The notes under the pieces are model-generated. The model was not told the origin of the DNA. It did no database searches and saw only the letters and a list, made by a program, of their open reading frames with translations. Positions 49,748-58,223 of a stretch of DNA of 64,000 bases are shown piece by piece. How positions within the stretch are numbered: position 1 is the stretch's first letter; each line of letters starts with the position of its first letter. The position numbers and the translations under genes are program-made. Origin of the DNA: Mucilaginibacter sp. SJ (GTDB lineage: Bacteria; Bacteroidota; Bacteroidia; Sphingobacteriales; Sphingobacteriaceae); contig NZ_CP118631.1 of NCBI RefSeq assembly GCF_028993635.1, forward strand, positions 558,001 to 622,000. The letters run 5' to 3'.

Positions 49748-51433
49748 TCAGCCGCGTTTAAAAATTTTCGACAACAGGTAAGCGCGGGCCTGAGTGCTCA
49801 GTCCGTGTTCAAAATAGCCTTCGATCCGCTCAAGCAATGCTTCCGGCGCAGGCCTTTCAAAAAAGTCATCAACCGTTTCTTTATAGAGGGCATCCAGCGT
49901 ATTATGAAAGTCGGTGGCTTCAGAGGTCAAACCAAAAGCCATTTCGGTCAATGTACCGATATTTTCCCCGAAGGTTTCCAAAGGAGGCTGTTCGATCTTC
50001 ATTTCGGAGCCGACCCTCCGAACACGATAAACGTGTTCGCTGAGTGTTTCCTGAAGAACAACGGGCGAATGTGTCGCCACGATCATGAAAGCGTTCAATT
50101 CACCAAGCACAAAGCGCACGGCGGTCATCAGCGCTGCGAGCATGGGAGGATGAAGGTGTGTTTCAGGTTCGTCGAACAGCAACAATGACCGGATCGCCGT
50201 GTAGGCAATGATACTGGTCAGAGAGTGTATCACGAACTTATGTCCTGTGCTTAATCCCAGGAAAAATTCCAGATTATCCTTTTCGTCTGTGTTAAGAAGA
50301 TCTTGCCCGAGAATAAGGTGCATGGAGACCTCAGCAGACAATATCTTCATGGCTTTATCGAAGATCGTATCCCGGCGAAACTCCTTGATGATCGCAAGGT
50401 TACCGATAAATTCCTCACCCAGTTGATTGATGGTCTTAAGCTTGGTATTTTCGATCTTGTCCCGGCGTATTTCTGCCGGATCAAGTTTGCCTGTTTCTTC
50501 ATCAAAATGCATGAATGGTATCATTTCTTCCAGTTCGGAAACAATATCCCTAACGCCGATAAATACGTACCTGGCGATCCCTTTTCTCATTTCCTCAACG
50601 ATGATCCTTTTATCCTTAACATATACACCGGGTGTGTTAAAGGCATCAAATGCGCTGTATGAAAGCACCAATATGCGTGGGAACCCAAGTCCGGGCGGAT
50701 CCATTATGCCAACCTGTTGAAGCGTTTCGTCAAGTCGGTCGGTTGCAGAAGAGAAAGCCACCCTTGAGATCCGGGACAGCAACGTACTTTTCCCGGACCC
50801 GTTCCTGCCGATAATGGCGATTATACGGTTTGGCAGCGAAAGATCATTCCAGCCATATTTGTTTTTTGAGTCAAATCTGAACGTGACAGGTTCTTCAAAT
50901 TGAGGGAACTTAAATTTGAAACTTTGGTCCAGATCGAGCAAGCCATGATAGTCCCTTTCGAGCAATAGCGGGCCTAAGGTGAACAACTGATCGTCCGCCT
51001 TGAAATTTCGCATCATAGCAGCTTTAAAGCCTGGTTCTTCTAAAAAGTCCTCCTTAAATTCCGGGTAAACTACCGCATCCCGGAGGGCTGTTAATATCTC
51101 TTCTTTATACAAGGGTAACTGGGAGATCCGGGAGTAATAGTCAAGAGATGTGCCCATTGAACAGTAGTCATCATCGAGGGCGCCGATCGGACCAGTGCCC
51201 AGTAAGAACATTTTATTTTCAGGTTGCCCCATCTTTAATATCCTGACATGTCCGATCATAAGTGGTTCCCCTTTAGTTACCAGGGACGAGGCATGGAGGT
51301 AATAACTTACATAAAAACCCTGGTCGTTCCAGTTATCCTGTTCAAGGTAGAACTGGGCATCTTTATCGGAGTTATAAAACTTTTTCCGCCTCCAGGGGAC
51401 AATAGTGATAAACGGTATCTCAGTTTTAGGCAT
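49748..51433 (-). CDS. ptuA: Septu defence ATPase PtuA (ABC/SMC-type AAA)
   Basis: Walker A is GRNGSGKSTLLSR. The C-terminal part has LLFDEPETHLHPPML (Walker B) and VATHSPVVLQE (H-loop), as in the OLD/PtuA class. Start ATG 51433 (MPKTEIPFITIVPWRRKK) is chosen; an upstream ATG at 51505 lies in the loop of a strong hairpin and would add 24 residues. The partner is the HNH nuclease PtuB directly after it. The length is about 561 aa. No reverse transcriptase is nearby, so this is not a retron-associated version. Confidence 0.86.
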   Translation of the reverse strand: MPKTEIPFITIVPWRRKKFYNSDKDAQFYLEQDNWNDQGFYVSYYLHASSLVTKGEPLMIGHVRILKMGQPENKMFLLGTGPIGALDDDYCSMGTSLDYYSRISQLPLYKEEILTALRDAVVYPEFKEDFLEEPGFKAAMMRNFKADDQLFTLGPLLLERDYHGLLDLDQSFKFKFPQFEEPVTFRFDSKNKYGWNDLSLPNRIIAIIGRNGSGKSTLLSRISRVAFSSATDRLDETLQQVGIMDPPGLGFPRILVLSYSAFDAFNTPGVYVKDKRIIVEEMRKGIARYVFIGVRDIVSELEEMIPFMHFDEETGKLDPAEIRRDKIENTKLKTINQLGEEFIGNLAIIKEFRRDTIFDKAMKILSAEVSMHLILGQDLLNTDEKDNLEFFLGLSTGHKFVIHSLTSIIAYTAIRSLLLFDEPETHLHPPMLAALMTAVRFVLGELNAFMIVATHSPVVLQETLSEHVYRVRRVGSEMKIEQPPLETFGENIGTLTEMAFGLTSEATDFHNTLDALYKETVDDFFERPAPEALLERIEGYFEHGLSTQARAYLLSKIFKRG

Positions 51434-51484
51434 CAACGAATTTAAGAAATGCAGTGTGATCCCCAAATTCAATTCAAATAAATG

Positions 51485-51554
51485 CGCCGCATTTTCGCCA
51501 CCCAACGGAACACCCGCGAAAATGCGGCGACCGGCCCCGGCTCCGTCCGGGGCG
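51485..51554 (-). terminator. Two GC-rich hairpins between the PRTRC block and ptuA
   Basis: A perfect 14-bp inverted repeat (CGCCGCATTTTCGC at 51485-51498; GCGAAAATGCGGCG at 51516-51529) and a second stem GCCCCGG/CCGGGGC (about 51535-51554). On the minus strand they follow the last PRTRC-block gene and are succeeded by an A/T-rich stretch. Most likely transcription ends here before ptuA. Confidence 0.55.
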
Positions 51555-51562
51555 CGCCACGC

Positions 51563-52687
51563 TCAAAAGCTGTAATTGGAACCCGTCATTTGGTTATAGG
51601 TTTCCCCAAGGCGTTCATGGGTCATGCCTTTCAGGTTAGCCTGTGTGATGAATGATCTGATCACCGTCTCACGGGTGCGCCAGTTGAAGGCATAAATAAG
51701 GGTCTTCTTATTATAGGTCACGGAAAGGGAAATAGGCATCCGCTGGTCGTGGGCATTTTGCAGGATGGGGATCATGCAGCAGGCTTGATGGTATTCTTGT
51801 TCGGTAGTTTCGGGATGGCTGAGGCGTTGCGCATATTTCTGCATCTGGCAGCGGCGCAGGTCTACGATGGGTTTGTGTTTTTTTTTCGGGATGCGTTTTG
51901 ACTTTCTGCTAAGGTCAAAACCGAGCATATCTTCGGTATATTCGGGGTATCGCTGCCTGATCTCCTCCAAAGCGAAAAGCTTGTTGGCCGCATAGACCCG
52001 CCGCACGAAATTCCGCCTTGCCCCTTCAGCGGCGATCCTGACCTTGCGCTGTACCACCGCTTCTGTAACCGTTACTTTTTGCTCTTGGGCGGTATTAAGG
52101 TATAGCAAACGGAGAGCGGTCAGCATATCAGGGCGTTTGTCCTCCTGTTGTTCCTTGTCCAGTAACTTGCTGATCTCGGTCGCCGTCAATTCATCCGAAT
52201 CTGCCAGTAATGTAGTTAAATTGTCCTCTGTAGCTGCGGGAACAGCTTCGGCGGCCTGTGGTTCTGAAGATCTGCCACCAAGCAGATACCTGCTTCGGAA
52301 CGAACGCAGGGTATTCAGGAACTGCGTACCCGAACCTGCGTTCTCCTTGTCCAGTTCATCCGCTTCCTGTTGTTCGGCATAGATCAGTTTATCCCAATCC
52401 TCATACTGGTGGTAGCACAGGCGGGTATCAAAGTGATGATACTCTATTTCCTCACGGTTCATCGGACGGGTAAGAAAAGGGAATGCGGTATGCAATCCCA
52501 TTGGCCTTCGGTTACGGTCACACCATACTTCCGAGTGCATGAAAATGTAGATGCGTGGCGGGTACTTGGTTTGCGGTTTATAGTAATATGCCGCAAAGCC
52601 TTCGGACTTTCGTGGCAGCGCATTCATGCGCTCATATTCGACCTTTTCCCGGGCGTTCATCACGTAACCCTCTTTGATCTTGACCAT
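51563..52687 (-). CDS. PRTRC-block protein of unknown function (374 aa)
   Basis: ATG 52687 (MVKIKEGYVMNAREKVEYER) is preferred to the longer frame. The protein is soluble and charged. An aromatic N-terminal region (YYYKPQTKYPPRIYIFMHSE) is followed by a helical acidic middle (DELDKENAGSG) and a basic C-terminus (RKSKRIPKKKHKPIVDLRR). I do not recognise a family. It is the last gene of the PRTRC-direction block and may be its DNA- or RNA-binding part. Confidence 0.7.
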   Translation of the reverse strand: MVKIKEGYVMNAREKVEYERMNALPRKSEGFAAYYYKPQTKYPPRIYIFMHSEVWCDRNRRPMGLHTAFPFLTRPMNREEIEYHHFDTRLCYHQYEDWDKLIYAEQQEADELDKENAGSGTQFLNTLRSFRSRYLLGGRSSEPQAAEAVPAATEDNLTTLLADSDELTATEISKLLDKEQQEDKRPDMLTALRLLYLNTAQEQKVTVTEAVVQRKVRIAAEGARRNFVRRVYAANKLFALEEIRQRYPEYTEDMLGFDLSRKSKRIPKKKHKPIVDLRRCQMQKYAQRLSHPETTEQEYHQACCMIPILQNAHDQRMPISLSVTYNKKTLIYAFNWRTRETVIRSFITQANLKGMTHERLGETYNQMTGSNYSF

Positions 52688-52698
52688 AGCTTTTGAAT

Positions 52699-52881
52699 TT
52701 AGGGTTGTTGTTGGGGTAAGGCGATCAGTTTCTGATAGAGGTCTTCCCAATAGGCATACAGGTGTAACTGCTGTGCCGATGGGTTGGCGACCCGATAATG
52801 GCGGTAATCATCCGCCTGCATGATGGCGAGTTGGAGGTTGGTGACCACGACCTTTTCGCCGTTCAGATCTGTAATTTCCAT
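52699..52881 (-). CDS. Small protein of the PRTRC block (60 aa)
   Basis: Starts MEITDLNGEKVVVTNLQLAI and contains QADDYRHYRVANPS; the length and codon pattern are consistent with a real gene. It lies 10 bp after the ThiF-like gene and 11 bp before the 374-aa gene. No domain is recognised. Confidence 0.6.
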   Translation of the reverse strand: MEITDLNGEKVVVTNLQLAIMQADDYRHYRVANPSAQQLHLYAYWEDLYQKLIALPQQQP

Positions 52882-52891
52882 TTCTTCAATA

Positions 52892-53722
52892 TTAAGCGGC
52901 TATCTTCATCGGTTGCGCCCTGTATTCTTTCAGGTTCAGGAACAGCGCATCATTATAAATGATACCCTCACGGAGCATTTGCCAAAGCAGGGACGAACCG
53001 AAATTTACCAAGGTCGAATTAATGAACAGATCCTGCTTGGCCAATGCCTCGGCAAGCGAACAGCTTGGTGTTTCATCGGTAGTTTCGGCAGCGATCAACA
53101 GGTCAGCATACTTCTCGGTCACAAAAGGTAGTTTGCCAACGGGCAGGAACTGTTTCGAGGCAGGTTGTTTGATCTCACCCACGGTCGATAATACCACCTG
53201 TCCTGTGTCCTTACTATTCCCGAAATCCATCCAATACAATGGTTTGTCCCGATGGCCTCCGCTGTTCTTATGGTAGATATTAAGTATCTCGGCGATGCAG
53301 AAACGAGCCTTTACGGTATCGACACAGGAGATCGTAATGGCGGCCATGCCTTGTGAAATAGAACAAAAGTCTTTATCGTACCGAGCGGTTTCAGCTTTCC
53401 AGTTCAGTCCGAAAAAGCGGTTTACCCGATTGATGAGAGCGACCGATTTATATTGCCCCAATTCGGAGGTGGTAAATAACTGTCTTGCCAAGTTCGGCCT
53501 TTGCACGGTATCGTCGTCATAAAGGGTCACGGACAGGCCGGGATGGTTCAACCCGTTCAATGCCTGGCTAATTCTTGCCAATGCGGTCAGCATTTGGCTG
53601 CCTGTACCACCCGCCCCGATAAGGTTGACCGAGATCGGGTTGTAAGGGGCTAATAGTTCTTTTTGAACGATATGTACAGCGGTAACTGGTTTCGCTGAAT
53701 TAAGGTCATTGCGCTTTTTCAT
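52892..53722 (-). CDS. PRTRC system ThiF-family (E1-like) protein
   Basis: E1-like adenylation enzyme: nucleotide-binding loop NLIGAGGTGSQMLTALAR (about 35-52), VTLYDDDTVQRPNLARQLF with the conserved acidic and arginine residues, and a likely catalytic-cysteine region around PSCSLAEALAKQD (about 230). It would activate the C-terminal carboxylate of a ubiquitin-like protein. Here that is probably the PRTRC C protein (55629-55844). It overlaps the E2-like B gene by 4 bp. Confidence 0.88.
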   Translation of the reverse strand: MKKRNDLNSAKPVTAVHIVQKELLAPYNPISVNLIGAGGTGSQMLTALARISQALNGLNHPGLSVTLYDDDTVQRPNLARQLFTTSELGQYKSVALINRVNRFFGLNWKAETARYDKDFCSISQGMAAITISCVDTVKARFCIAEILNIYHKNSGGHRDKPLYWMDFGNSKDTGQVVLSTVGEIKQPASKQFLPVGKLPFVTEKYADLLIAAETTDETPSCSLAEALAKQDLFINSTLVNFGSSLLWQMLREGIIYNDALFLNLKEYRAQPMKIAA

Positions 53723-54471
53723 CGGATCAGGTTCTTTAGTGTAAGGTGGTTTTGTTTGTTAAGTACATCGGTCGGGAATGCCTTACCCGTGCCGACCTGC
53801 TGTTGCCAAAGGGTCTTCAGGTCGATGAATGCGCCCTGATGGTTGCCGATGGTGTGGCTGAAATAACTGTTAAAGAAATATTCCTGCCATAGGTTGATAA
53901 AGTCCTCCAAGCGGGTAAAGCGGTCGATGCTGATCTGTACCGTACCCATGCACACGTTACCGCTTTCATAGATATTGAAAAACGGGGCATGGTATAGGGC
54001 GGTATTCGCATTGGGCTTGCCTTTTCCTTTCAGGGCGTAGATGTGAAGGCTTTCCCTGCTTGCTTTCCAAACCAATGCAGGGAGTTTGGCCTTACCTGCG
54101 GGGATGCCCAAACCCTCTACGAAATAAAGTTCTCTTTCCATCGGTGGCGTGTACCATACGACGAAGCCGTCATTTTGGGGGTCGAGGAACAGGACATTCG
54201 GCGAGATCAGCCCCTTTGGTTTCAGGAAGTTACCTTTCAGTTCTTCGGTCGCCTGAAATAATTTGCTTAGCGAGGTCAGTTCGGTCAGGCTTAAAGGGTG
54301 TGCATTAATGGGTTGCCCACGTTTACCAATATCATAACTTTCCACATACACCTGTGGGTTGCGGTCGGCTTCGTGGCCATATTGGTCTTTGATATTCAAC
54401 TGGCTCTCATAGATCAGCAGGGCTTTAACGGGGACATACTGGTTATTGAATTGCTCGGTAATATTTGTCAT
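53719..54471 (-). CDS. PRTRC system protein B (prokaryotic E2-like)
   Basis: ATG 54471 (MTNITEQFNNQYVPVKALLI) is chosen over two ATGs further upstream that overlap the previous gene. The fold of Prok-E2_D proteins is indicated by VLFLDPQNDGFVVWYTPPM, ALVWKASRESLHIYALKG and the segment YESGNVCMGTVQI, whose cysteine is a candidate E2 active site. It would accept the ubiquitin-like protein from the E1-like partner. The length is about 250 aa. Confidence 0.85.
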   Translation of the reverse strand: MTNITEQFNNQYVPVKALLIYESQLNIKDQYGHEADRNPQVYVESYDIGKRGQPINAHPLSLTELTSLSKLFQATEELKGNFLKPKGLISPNVLFLDPQNDGFVVWYTPPMERELYFVEGLGIPAGKAKLPALVWKASRESLHIYALKGKGKPNANTALYHAPFFNIYESGNVCMGTVQISIDRFTRLEDFINLWQEYFFNSYFSHTIGNHQGAFIDLKTLWQQQVGTGKAFPTDVLNKQNHLTLKNLIR

Positions 54472-54481
54472 GGTGTTGTTG

Positions 54482-54901
54482 TTAATGGTCATAATTTTCA
54501 AGGAACTCAGCAAGCTTTCCTAAGAGTGGAAAAAGGCGGCTTTCAAAGCCGAAACGTTCGGTATCGTTAGTAACAGCCTTATCGAATATTTTCACATCGA
54601 TGGGTTCATCCGTGATGCCCATTTCCTGAAAACTGCAATTGATCATTTCCATTACGTTATCGACCAATGTGTCATTCCCGCTCCAATAAAAACTGATATA
54701 TTCTTCGACCCTGATGCGTTCCTCCACTTCGGGGTAATAGAGGTCAGGCCGTATATTATCGCAAAAACAGCGTTCGGGGTACGCTCGGTAAAGCTGTACG
54801 AACTCGATCGCGAGTATGGCAAGGTCGTTGTCCCGCTGTTCGGAATTGGCATAGTTCAGGACGGTATCGGCAAAGGTTTCGACCTTTACTTTGTCGTTCA
54901 T
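54482..54901 (-). CDS. PRTRC-block protein, downstream part after an in-frame stop
   Basis: From ATG 54901 (MNDKVKVETFADTVLNYAN) this is a 139-aa helical protein. The frame is the same as that of the gene at 54995-55576; only the TAA at 54995-54997 separates them. The stretch between reads like coding sequence (ADEDEEAKGCRQEQLDEIYR). Both parts could thus be one ~364-aa protein (PRTRC F-like length) broken by a nonsense change, or two genes. The motif IDVKIFDKAVTNDTERFG lies near the end. Confidence 0.6.
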   Translation of the reverse strand: MNDKVKVETFADTVLNYANSEQRDNDLAILAIEFVQLYRAYPERCFCDNIRPDLYYPEVEERIRVEEYISFYWSGNDTLVDNVMEMINCSFQEMGITDEPIDVKIFDKAVTNDTERFGFESRLFPLLGKLAEFLENYDH

Positions 54902-54994
54902 CGATCTTTGCAGGTGCATCCCCGAGGTCTGCAAGCGGTAGATCTCATCCAGTTGTTCCTGCCGACAGCCTTTGGCTTCTTCATCCTCATCCGC

Positions 54995-55576
54995 TTAATC
55001 ATTGATCATATCCTCTATGTAGCGGTATTGCTGTCCGATAAAACTTTCGTATTCGGTGTACATGGGTATCTGCACCACTTGGAACAGGTAAGCGAATATC
55101 CCTGTTACCACCTCGGCAACTGCCTGATGACCGGGTTCGTTGACCCATTTCCATAACGGTTTTACGGGTATATAGTACAAAGTTCTGCCCGTATCAAAAT
55201 TGCTGATCGTCGCCAGTACCGCTTCGTGGGTGTCATCGTTAAGGATGATAAGATCCAGTTTTTTATCGATGGCCTTGATACGTTCTGCCGTCACTTTCCA
55301 AGCGTGGTAGATATTCTGCGGAAAAGCCGACCCGCTTACATCGGGCAATAGCAGGTCATAATGTTCGCAGAGGTGGGTAAGCGAGCGGAAGAACTGTTCT
55401 TCCGCTTTTTCGCCGTTCCCGCTAAATAACCAAAAGGGTTCAAAGGCATGGTTCAGAAAACCATTTGTACCATTTCGGGTGGTGCGCTTCTTAAAGAGTT
55501 GCGCCTTATTTCTCCTGCATCGGGCAACCTGTTGAGTTTCCCTGCGAAAGTTCCGAACTGTGCGTATATCCTCCAT
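54995..55576 (-). CDS. PRTRC-block protein, upstream part ending at a possible nonsense codon
   Basis: A 193-aa product ending QYRYIEDMIND at TAA 54995-54997. The core includes FEPFWLFSGNGEKAEEQFFR, LDLIILNDDTHEAVLATISN and FDTGRTLYYIPVKPLWKWV. The N-terminus is poorly coding-like (RNFRRETQQVARCRRNK). Another frame from ATG 55624 (MKNKVKKTVKIDKHSQLWR) reads 59 residues, so a frameshift near the start is possible as well. No domain is certain; a PRTRC system protein F is the likeliest identity by position and combined length. Confidence 0.6.
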   Translation of the reverse strand: MEDIRTVRNFRRETQQVARCRRNKAQLFKKRTTRNGTNGFLNHAFEPFWLFSGNGEKAEEQFFRSLTHLCEHYDLLLPDVSGSAFPQNIYHAWKVTAERIKAIDKKLDLIILNDDTHEAVLATISNFDTGRTLYYIPVKPLWKWVNEPGHQAVAEVVTGIFAYLFQVVQIPMYTEYESFIGQQYRYIEDMIND

Positions 55577-55628
55577 AACTGGCTGTGTTTATCGATCTTG
55601 ACCGTTTTTTTTACCTTGTTTTTCATAT

Positions 55629-55844
55629 TCATCCTTTTGTGCCCATCGTGGTTTCAAAATGATATTGCATTTCGTCGTCCTTAAATTCAGGGCCACGTAT
55701 CTTGGCGGTGGTCAGTATCGGGTAGATACTGGCGTAAAAGTTCTTTACATCTTCCTTGGTCAGTTGCTGACCGGGGTCGGCAAGGCGAATTTCCTGACCG
55801 TTCTGTTTATGCAGGAAGATCCTGCTGATCGTTGTAACTTCCAT
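55629..55844 (-). CDS. PRTRC system protein C (prokaryotic ubiquitin-like)
   Basis: A 71-residue protein of the Prok_Ub type: a beta-hairpin start (TISRIFLHKQNGQEIRLADP), a helix (TKEDVKNFYASIYP) and a final strand (DDEMQYHFETTMGTKG). It ends in glycine, so the C-terminus could be activated by the ThiF-like protein without trimming. It is 17 bp after the E gene. In other PRTRC loci a JAB protease (protein A) accompanies it; none is seen in this window. Confidence 0.85.
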   Translation of the reverse strand: MEVTTISRIFLHKQNGQEIRLADPGQQLTKEDVKNFYASIYPILTTAKIRGPEFKDDEMQYHFETTMGTKG

Positions 55845-55861
55845 CTTTTGTTCCCTTTCCT

Positions 55862-56482
55862 TTAAATATCTTTCATCAGTTCATCATACTGCGCTTTGCG
55901 TTTGCGCAGTTCCGCACCCTTGCGTTCGATCTCCTCGGCATGTTCAGGGTATTCCTCGGCAGTTGGTAACAAGGCGAGGGCATCCTCGTACTTGCATTGC
56001 TTATTGAGTTCGGATATTTGGGCGATGGCCTCGGCATAGCGTTTCTTCTTTTCAGCTATGGCCTTTTGCTCATTCTCCTGTGCGGAGAACAGGTTCTCGG
56101 TATCGGGGGTATCATCATCGTCGTCGTCGTCCGCAGGTGTGGCGGCGGCGGTGGTCTTTGCCTTGCCTTTGTTCTTTTTATCCTGTTCTGCCTTGGAAAG
56201 TTCAGCGGCCTTTTTCAGGCTTTGCTGATAAGCCTCCATATTGGCGAACAGGCTTGCGGTCTGTTGTACAGGGACGGTTATCGCCCCGAAAAAGCCCTCA
56301 TCCAGTTCGGTCGCCTTGCCTTTGAGGATCATAGGCGGGATCACTGTACCTGCGGCATCGGTGGTTGCGTTCGGCAGGTAGACCGAAACGGTCAGGAGGC
56401 CATCGGTATTCTTTATCATATTGAGGTTAAGTGCGCCCTGAAATGCAAGGGCGCTGATCTGTTCAAAAAAGTTCGTTGTCAT
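55862..56482 (-). CDS. PRTRC system protein E
   Basis: Starts MTTNFFEQISALAFQGALNL with a compact N-terminal domain (about 1-95) containing GKATELDEGFFGAITVPVQ. An alanine/lysine linker and a striking DDDDDDDTPDTENLFSAQ follow, then a charged coiled-coil tail (KKRYAEAIAQISELNKQ...). This organisation matches PRTRC E. It overlaps the 81-aa gene upstream by 20 bp. Its role is unknown, perhaps a substrate or scaffold. Confidence 0.8.
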   Translation of the reverse strand: MTTNFFEQISALAFQGALNLNMIKNTDGLLTVSVYLPNATTDAAGTVIPPMILKGKATELDEGFFGAITVPVQQTASLFANMEAYQQSLKKAAELSKAEQDKKNKGKAKTTAAATPADDDDDDDTPDTENLFSAQENEQKAIAEKKKRYAEAIAQISELNKQCKYEDALALLPTAEEYPEHAEEIERKGAELRKRKAQYDELMKDI

Positions 56483-56708
56483 GGTATTGGGTTTTCTTGT
56501 TCTTTAAAATTTTCGTTCCTTTTCCTTTGCGGTAATTGGCTGTGTACCCGTTGCTTTCAATGACCGACCGAAGCATGATCTCGGCATGCCTGATGGCGAA
56601 AGCATCTCTTGCACTGACGAAAAGCAGGTCGGTATCCTGAAAAAAGCGCAGGGTGTTAGCCAGTACTTTGAGGGCTTTACGTTCGGTTTTGTGGGCTAAG
56701 TAGCTCAT
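56463..56708 (-). CDS. Small PRTRC-block protein (81 aa)
   Basis: A basic, helical protein: MSYLAHKTERKALKVLANTL, then VSARDAFAIRHAEIMLRSVI and a basic tail KGTKILKNKKTQYHDNELF. It may bind nucleic acid. It overlaps the E gene, with 4 bp to the upstream gene. No family recognised. Confidence 0.65.
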   Translation of the reverse strand: MSYLAHKTERKALKVLANTLRFFQDTDLLFVSARDAFAIRHAEIMLRSVIESNGYTANYRKGKGTKILKNKKTQYHDNELF

Positions 56709-56712
56709 GGGC

Positions 56713-57078
56713 TTAGTATTCTAAGTTGATGCATTGCTCTTTGGTGGCTATTAACAGGCGTTCGATCATCGGGGTAAATTCACCCTTTTGGATGAACCTG
56801 CACCAAGTGAAACTTTCAAAGGCATAGTCATCCTTGATGGTCAGCCACTCGTCACCGCCATCGATCTGATTGATAAAACAGAGGTTCATGAAGTGAAAAC
56901 CCTGACCGAGGCACCAGTTGCCTTGCTGAAAGATATTTTCCAGTTCGGCAAGCGTGGCGATCCTGACAAGCTGTTGCTTATCGAACGGCGGGTCGTTGGC
57001 TTCCGCTATCCAAGGGTTAGCAAGGCCGAGGGCTTCCCAAACGGGTATCAGGTTTTTGGCATCAAAGTCGTTTTGCAT
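56713..57078 (-). CDS. PRTRC-block protein (121 aa)
   Basis: ATG 57078 (MQNDFDAKNLIPVWEALGLA) is chosen because the longer frame would lie across the ssb coding end. The sequence has QGNWCLGQGFHFMNLCFINQ and DGGDEWLTIKDDYAFESFTW in the middle, typical of small conserved proteins beside ssb in Bacteroidota elements. Function unknown. Confidence 0.7.
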   Translation of the reverse strand: MQNDFDAKNLIPVWEALGLANPWIAEANDPPFDKQQLVRIATLAELENIFQQGNWCLGQGFHFMNLCFINQIDGGDEWLTIKDDYAFESFTWCRFIQKGEFTPMIERLLIATKEQCINLEY

Positions 57079-57160
57079 GGGTTTCGTATTGTTTATGGGA
57101 TAATTCGTTGATATGATAATTTGAAAAGCACCGCCACCGAAGCGGCGGTGCAAGGCTTGT

Positions 57161-57577
57161 TTAGAATGGCAGGTCGTCATCGTCCTCGCCACCTGCGGCA
57201 ACGGCGGCAGGTTTAGCTTTCTCTTTGGTTTTGGCTTTTGCGTTTTTTTCGGTTTCGGCAGGTTTGGCGTTATTGCCACCGAATAGTTTGACATTATCGA
57301 CCGAGCAGGTCAGGTTGGCGTGCAGTTCGCCATCATTTCCTTTCCATGCTTCGGCTTCCATCCATCCGTTGATCTCTACGATCGTGCCTTTGGTCAGGTA
57401 TTCGGCAAGACCTGAATTGATCCAGTAAGCACAGCGGATAAAGGATACTTTTTCTTGTTTTTCGCCCGCTTTGTTCTTAAAGCGTTTGTTGACCGCTACG
57501 GTAAATGAGGTCACGGTTCTGTCGCCTTTAACGGTTCTAACTTCGGCGTCTGCGGTAATTCTTCCTGTGAATAACAT
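57161..57577 (-). CDS. ssb: Single-stranded DNA-binding protein (SSB)
   Basis: The OB-fold occupies residues 1 to about 100: start MLFTGRITADAEVRTVKGDR, FIRCAYWINSGLAEYLTKG and GTIVEINGWMEAEAW. An alanine/lysine linker leads to the acidic tip EDDDDLPF that recruits partner proteins. The element-borne copy would coat transferred single strands during conjugation and repair. It is first in the PRTRC-direction block and probably drives the whole operon. Confidence 0.92.
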   Translation of the reverse strand: MLFTGRITADAEVRTVKGDRTVTSFTVAVNKRFKNKAGEKQEKVSFIRCAYWINSGLAEYLTKGTIVEINGWMEAEAWKGNDGELHANLTCSVDNVKLFGGNNAKPAETEKNAKAKTKEKAKPAAVAAGGEDDDDLPF

Positions 57578-58016
57578 AACATTTAAAATTTTTAGTGAAT
57601 AATTATTTGTTTGTCTTTCCTTTTGTCCTGATTTGCTTTTGTGATGATCTTTTAAAAGAAAAAGGGAAAAAAGAAAGCCATAGGAAGTGCCGCTTCATAG
57701 CCAAAAGGAAACGGAATAATTGGAGGGGACCCTTTGGGGAGGCAGCCGTTTATGCCGTAGTCTTTTGGCGTACTCCAATGACAGAATACGGCAAGACCTT
57801 AGCTGCCCTTTTTACCCGTTTCGACTAAAAGATCGTTCGGAGAACTTCATTTGACCGGCCGAAGGCCAGCCAAAAAGATATCTTAGATAATTCCATGTGG
57901 AGATATTCTTATCCCAGAGATATACGGTTTTGATCTTCCGGCCTTGAATTAGACCTTAAGCTTTAAAACCATCGGTTGTGCCGCTTGTTAAAGCAATAAA
58001 TCAAATATTAAAACCT
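57578..58016. other. Intergenic region between ssb and DUF3606, no convincing gene
   Basis: This region contains the divergent promoters and several small inverted repeats (ATTGGAG near 57719 with CTCCAAT near 57774; TGCCGTA with TACGGCA; GGCCGAAGGCC). A 77-aa frame (57595-57828) has lysine-rich, low-complexity sequence and no family features, so it is not called. Confidence 0.4.
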
Positions 58017-58205
58017 ATGTCAGATAATAAGAATAAGAAAGATGCCCGCGACCGCAATAAGGTGAGCGGCAGTGAAAATTACGAGATCCAGTATTTCAAA
58101 GATAAAATGGGTGTAAGCAGCCAGGCCGTCACCGGTGCCATCCGCGCGACCGGTTCCAATGACCGTAAAGTATTGGAGAAATACCTCAAGGACAAACAGA
58201 AATAA
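58017..58205 (+). CDS. DUF3606 small protein (62 aa)
   Basis: ATG 58017 (MSDNKNKKDARDRNKVSGSE) is the usual start of DUF3606. The motif ENYEIQYFKDKMGVSSQAV and VLEKYLKDKQK at the end match the family. Members are small, stress-associated helical proteins with unknown activity. It is followed by a hairpin (58224-58245) and then the ExoIII-LigD gene in the same direction. Confidence 0.85.
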   Translation: MSDNKNKKDARDRNKVSGSENYEIQYFKDKMGVSSQAVTGAIRATGSNDRKVLEKYLKDKQK

Positions 58206-58223
58206 ATAATGGTGATCCATTTT

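Noticed and set aside
49748-51433. Retron-associated Septu
   Set aside because: No reverse transcriptase or msr/msd-like sequence is seen around the pair.
57595-57828. 77-aa plus-strand ORF
   Set aside because: Lysine-rich low-complexity sequence, no family features, overlaps a region with inverted repeats and divergent promoters.
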